From Bacillota bacterium (GTDB lineage: Bacteria > Bacillota_E > Sulfobacillia > Sulfobacillales > Sulfobacillaceae), in NCBI GenBank assembly GCA_021820645.1, contig JAKADJ010000072.1, forward strand, positions 1-9,343: a stretch of 9,343 bases of DNA, in the 5' to 3' direction. Position numbers and translations under genes: made by a program. Position 1 is the stretch's first letter; the number at the start of each line of letters is the position of its first letter. Below the pieces are notes generated by a model. It was given only the letters and a program-made list of their open reading frames with translations. It did no database searches and had not been told where the DNA came from. Positions 6,807-9,343 of the stretch are shown piece after piece.

Positions 6807-7177
6807 GATGGCTCCTTTCGTGAATACGAGTGGTGTAACGCTCTATCTTTTCGTCCACCCATCCTTTTTAGGGATTCTCTCATCAAAGAAATCCCGTCCA
6901 GTACCTTCTTCTTGTTATTCCTCATCATGGCAAGTCCCAAGTCCACGGTACGCCCTCAGTCTACAACCCAATCCATATACAGTTTTATCGACTACTGGGC
7001 ATGTGAGCGATTTTTCCACAAATAACCTGTGGTCGCCATGGCAACTTGATTTTTTGATATCACCGCCTACCCGCTTCATCACACGCGAGTAGCAGTAATC
7101 CTTGCTTTCAGGGAGCGTAGTGTTGATTCTTGCATATTAAACTCGGCGGCTACTTGGCCAATGGAATAACACGTCAT
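6803..7177 (-). pseudogene. MerR-family transcriptional regulator, inactivated by in-frame stops
   Basis: From the ATG at 7177, preceded by GGAGG 6 bases upstream, to the TGA at 6803 there are exactly 125 codons in one frame, the normal length of a small MerR regulator. Codons 4-21 read YSIGQVAAEFNMQESTLR, a MerR helix-turn-helix. Codons 63-73 read SIKLYMDWVVD and codons 76-106 contain RTVDLGLAMMRNNKKKVLD followed by GISLMRESLKRM; both match the effector-linker helix and the antiparallel dimerisation helix of MerR proteins. Five stops interrupt it, at codons 33, 34, 37, 62 and 74. The wing region (codons 22-50) is unrecognisable, so paired frameshifts or substitutions probably occurred there. 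The stop overlaps the SDR start as ATGA, so the regulator and SDR were once translationally coupled. The intact start could still make a 32-residue N-terminal peptide. Family assignment is from motif memory. Confidence 0.8.
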
Positions 7178-8125
7178 CTAAAACCTCCGAATTTATTGTT
7201 ACCTCGTCGATAAGGACTAGTCTACAACTTTAACCAAGGTTTAAGTCCACAAAAAGTCACGAGACAAGTATTCTCAACCCTGAGCCATTCTAATGACTCC
7301 TCGCCGAACACCATGAGTAGTTATCACAATGCCTTCTCGAATTAACGGGAGCGTTTGCTCAGCCCTGCTGGCCTCGGATCCCCCAGCACACGATGGATCA
7401 TTCGGGCCAAGAGGCTCAACTTGCGCACCAGGCCGGTAATGGAGTGCGATTGAGCGTTCTGAATTCAAAAATTCTAACTGGCGGGCGACAGCAAATCGCA
7501 AAGTACGGAGCGCACATTCCGCCCCTAGGTCGAAATCGCCGAAAAGCGTTTAGACAAAAAAAGGGGAATCCAAGCGTAGATGGCATATGGCCGAAAATCT
7601 TGGTCTTCGGCGTACTGGACGCGTGAGCATCAGGATGCACCACTGCCGGGCCCTGATCCTGAGGCGTTTCCACGACACCTAAGGCTTCGGATACGGGTTT
7701 TTTAGGGTCCGCTGCGTCCCCACATATCGCCGCGCCAAGGCCAGCCTCTTAGCTGCCGCTGGGTCACTGATCCACTACGGGGCGCGGTGGATAACGCCAT
7801 AAGCCCTGGGCCCTATCCGGATGGAATAGAGGGCGCGGGTCACCCCGAACAAATCATGAGCGCGGCCGACGACAACGACTACGAATCCAATCACGCTCTT
7901 TCGCTTCACTTTTCCCCCGGCCGAGTCACAGCGCCCCTACGGAAACTTGAGCGGTAGGCCCCCGAATGGTTTGGCATTCAGGCCCTCAAATAACTTCCCG
8001 TAACGGCTTTTAAAGGCAATACCATTCCGATGAAGTGTCCATGCAACGCATACGAGGATAATCCCATGCCTAATGTTCCGTGATCGAAGGCGTCTCTAAC
8101 ACGAGCAAGGTGCCTCTAACAATAA
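7178..8125. other. Gene-free, apparently decayed region
   Basis: About 950 bases between the MerR relic and the Nudix gene. Open frames of 60-85 codons exist on both strands around 7274-7673, but they overlap, lack good ribosome sites and match nothing I recognise. On the minus strand, near 7467-7342, a frame reading LVRKLSLLARMIHRVLGD looks protein-like before a stop. Another minus frame (about 7980-7700) has similar stretches broken by stops. They may be remnants of mobile or accessory genes. Near the Nudix stop are two imperfect direct repeats, GGCGTCTCTAAC (8089-8100) and GGTGCCTCTAAC (8109-8120), 20 bases apart. Confidence 0.45.
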
Positions 8126-8596
8126 TCAAAATTCCTCCGGGAACTCCCAGCCAAATTCCCCGAACCAGCGTTCTCCTTGCCCAAACAGCGCGATCGCCTT
8201 TCGCACGTAAGGAACCGTGTTATGGGGAAGATTGTCCACATCGCACCAACGTAGCTCATCACATTTCTCTACCTCACGATTGGTGATGGCGCCGCCCCAT
8301 TGGGCGCAACCGAAGAAAAAGTCTACCCGCTCGGCATCAGATTTTCGGTAGAAAACGCCGATAGGAACGAGGTCATCGTCACCCATGCGAATCCCAATCT
8401 CTTCTTCCGCCTCACGATGCATGGCTCGGCGAATTCCTTCGTTCCGTTCCACGTGGCCCGCTGGCACACTGTAATTACCGTCCTCGTAGCCTGTATTGTA
8501 TCGGCGTAGTAACAGGATCTTGGGCCCCCTCCGCAAAAATAAGTGCACGGATACCACCGCCCGCACGCGCTGGCTTTTTTGCTCGCCTTCAGTCAC
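8126..8596 (-). CDS. Nudix hydrolase (MutT-like)
   Basis: A 156-residue Nudix pyrophosphohydrolase. The complete Nudix box runs from Gly47 to Ile69 (G-x5-E53-x7-R61-E62-x2-E65-E66-x-G68-I69), containing REAEEEIGI, so the Mg2+-binding glutamates are all present. It is preceded by LLLRRYNTGYEDGNYSVPAGH and followed by DELRWCDVDNLP and NTVPYVRKAI, a layout common in MutT-like proteins acting on nucleoside di- or triphosphates. The substrate is not readable. I place the start at the GTG at 8596, not at codons further upstream: AAGGA lies about 7 bases before it, and the GTG overlaps the TGA of the upstream antitoxin-like gene as GTGA. This four-base overlap implies translational coupling. The first 20 codons of the longer open frame lie inside the upstream gene. 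Confidence 0.92.
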   Translation of the reverse strand: MTEGEQKSQRVRAVVSVHLFLRRGPKILLLRRYNTGYEDGNYSVPAGHVERNEGIRRAMHREAEEEIGIRMGDDDLVPIGVFYRKSDAERVDFFFGCAQWGGAITNREVEKCDELRWCDVDNLPHNTVPYVRKAIALFGQGERWFGEFGWEFPEEF

Positions 8597-8784
8597 GGTT
8601 TCATCCTTTCCAAATCCAAAATCTTCTGCGCCTTGGGACTGGCCTCGGTGCTCCACGCCGCGTCAATTCCTGCCCGTGCCAGGAAGTCAACACTGGCCAG
8701 CAAGTGACCGACCAATTCAGCACGGTCCATAGGTGGCAAGACCATCGCTTCGGTCAGAATACGCCGGCTCTGGTCCGTCATCAT
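8593..8784 (-). CDS. Short PF09720-like unstable antitoxin / addiction-module protein
   Basis: A 63-residue protein (62 if the second ATG is used) with the signature of the addiction-module antitoxin family (PF09720/TIGR02574): a helix followed by LPPMDRAELVGHLLASVD at residues 16-33, then a Trp (Trp44) and a charged C-terminal helix. Members normally have about 60-80 residues and sit next to a RelE/ParE-type toxin. Here no toxin is visible and the next gene is a Nudix hydrolase overlapped by four bases. GGAGG lies 4 bases before the first ATG and 7 before the second, so MTDQSRR is the likelier start. A palindrome and an extended -10 promoter lie upstream. The C-terminal part (SPKAQKILDLERMKP) is less typical, so the family call is moderately sure. 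The protein might have been recruited for another role. Confidence 0.68.
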   Translation of the reverse strand: MMTDQSRRILTEAMVLPPMDRAELVGHLLASVDFLARAGIDAAWSTEASPKAQKILDLERMKP

Positions 8785-8830
8785 TTTCCCTCCAATGCTC
8801 GTATTCCCGTTTCACGTGCTCTCACTGTTA

Positions 8831-8839
8831 TTTATACCA
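8831..8839 (-). promoter_or_regulatory. Extended -10 promoter for the antitoxin-Nudix operon
   Basis: On the minus strand TGG-TATAAA forms an extended -10 element, about 45 bases upstream of the first gene. No good -35 hexamer is present, as is usual for extended -10 promoters. Transcription would start near 8824. Confidence 0.5.
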
Positions 8840-8854
8840 AGTCAGCATAGATAT

Positions 8855-8866
8855 CATGGTACCATG
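8855..8866. promoter_or_regulatory. 12-bp perfect palindrome CATGGTACCATG, operator candidate
   Basis: The palindrome is centred about 36 bases upstream of the predicted transcription start of the antitoxin-Nudix operon, overlapping the -35 position. A bound dimeric regulator would block or assist RNA polymerase there. Toxin-antitoxin operons are often autoregulated through such sites, but PF09720 proteins are not known to me as DNA binders, so the regulator is unknown. Confidence 0.4.
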
Positions 8867-8910
8867 CGGGAGATCCATCATCAAGTTCCTGGACGGGTGC
8901 CCCTGATCGT

Positions 8911-8938
8911 AAAATAAAAAACCCGCAATCGCTTGCGG
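8911..8938 (-). terminator. Intrinsic terminator after tRNA-like copy 2
   Basis: Read on the minus strand: CCGCAA-GCGA-TTGCGG, a perfect 6-bp stem with a tetraloop, followed by GTTTTTTATTTT. This is a textbook Rho-independent terminator. It lies 15 bases beyond the tRNA-like element in the same orientation and has no protein gene before it, which implies that the element is transcribed on the minus strand. It also shields the antitoxin-Nudix operon from upstream transcription. Confidence 0.8.
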
Positions 8939-8952
8939 TGACAGGGTTCTGC

Positions 8953-9155
8953 GATAGTGTCCCCGGCAGGATTCGAACCTTTCACGCCGGGATTAGAAGA
9001 ACCGCACTCGGGGGTCTATGAGGTCTCCCCGATGCGCTACACTCCTTGTATATCAACAGATCCGAGGTTTCGGAGCATCTACGCTGTCGCTCCCAAAACA
9101 CCCATTCCATGGTTTCGTGGTGACGCCGTGGTGACGGATGCCATGGGTCGGTCAC
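8953..9155 (-). ncRNA. tRNA-like repeat element, copy 2 (candidate small RNA)
   Basis: On the minus strand this resembles a disordered tRNA. It has a D-arm-like GTAGCGCATCGG, a UCU-type anticodon loop sequence CTTCTAA, and a T arm AGG-TTCGAAT-CCT followed by GCCGGGGACA. A normal cloverleaf does not form: the anticodon and T stems are mispaired and the acceptor has no 5' partner. Instead two strong hairpins form. One is CGCATCGGGG against CCCCGA-G-TGCG (arms 9027-9036 and 9003-9013, one bulged G). The other is TCCCGGC against GCCGGGG enclosing the T-arm-like hairpin (8961-8992). Further upstream are a hairpin GGAGC...GCTCC, an 11-base spaced direct repeat of CGTGGTGAC (9116, 9127) and an inverted repeat GTGAC...GTCAC (9131-9155). 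A clear terminator follows. A homologous but decayed copy lies at 5471-5658. It could be a small RNA or a tRNA-derived repeat. Confidence 0.5.
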
Positions 9156-9343
9156 GCGACCTGGACAATATCCCGAGGTCGTAGGCAACGATACCCCAAG
9201 CCTTTTCGGCCGTTTCGTCGGGTTGGCCGCGGCTCAGATATCTCCGTTCATATCGTGAGACCGGTGGTCCAATGCCTGAAATAACGCGAGTAACCGGCGA
9301 TGAATCTTCTCCTGAACATCATCAGTCGCGTGTCCCGCACGCG
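9156..9343. other. Right end, no gene seen
   Basis: No coding region is supported here. A 6-bp hairpin CGCGTG-TCCCG-CACGCG lies at the window edge (9327-9343). The promoter of the tRNA-like transcript may lie in this stretch or beyond the window, but no convincing hexamers are visible. Confidence 0.45.

Noticed and set aside
6871..6895. Inverted repeat GGGATT...AATCCC upstream of the SDR gene, operator-like
   Set aside because: It lies inside the C-terminal codons of the MerR relic and is more simply explained as coding sequence; no promoter hexamers are clearly associated with it.
7416..7673. Minus-strand 85-codon frame starting at GTG
   Set aside because: It has no ribosome site, Pro/Arg/Cys-rich random-looking composition, and overlaps other frames of similar length.
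5729..9241. 11-bp match ggctcagatat, inverted, beyond both tRNA-like copies
   Set aside because: An 11-base match is expected by chance several times in a 9 kb window; the flanks do not align.
1..9343. CRISPR array, transposase or intact integrase
   Set aside because: No regularly spaced direct repeats and no recognisable transposase or recombinase motif were seen on either strand.

Overview
The window looks like a chromosomal stretch from a moderately GC-rich (about 53% by eye) Gram-positive-type bacterium. Shine-Dalgarno sequences are strong (AAGGAG, AGGAGG), starts include ATG, GTG and TTG, the tRNA gene carries an encoded CCA, and the gene set (M1 aminopeptidase, CsaA, small proteins that I associate with Firmicutes) fits an acidophilic Firmicute such as Sulfobacillus. 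The taxonomic guess is inference from gene style only.

Layout. At the left end two tRNA genes lie on the minus strand: the 5' half of a tRNA cut by the window edge (probably Arg) and a complete tRNA-His(GTG) with its own promoter and a leader hairpin. Next come an 849-residue M1 zinc aminopeptidase (minus), an intergenic stretch, two small plus-strand genes of unknown function (about 125 and 104 aa), and csaA (minus, tRNA-binding-fold chaperone), convergent with the second small gene. From about 4570 to 6056 no intact gene is visible, but the stretch contains the first of two tRNA-like repeats. A short-chain dehydrogenase/reductase (minus) follows. Directly upstream of it, overlapping its start by 4 bases, is a MerR-family regulator pseudogene of exactly 125 codons with five in-frame stops. 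From about 7180 to 8125 only decayed sequence is seen. Then comes a two-gene minus-strand operon: a short PF09720-like unstable-antitoxin protein whose stop overlaps the GTG start of a Nudix hydrolase. The right end holds the second tRNA-like repeat, followed by a clear intrinsic terminator.

How it fits together. The intact genes are mostly housekeeping or stress type (peptide turnover, protein folding, nucleotide-pool cleaning, redox) and do not form one pathway. The most notable points are (1) the undetected MerR relic translationally linked to the SDR gene, (2) the pair of diverged tRNA-like elements about 3.5 kb apart, one with its own terminator and so possibly a transcribed small RNA, and (3) an antitoxin-like gene coupled to a Nudix hydrolase instead of a RelE/ParE toxin. 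Long gene-free stretches and an in-frame pseudogene suggest ongoing gene decay.
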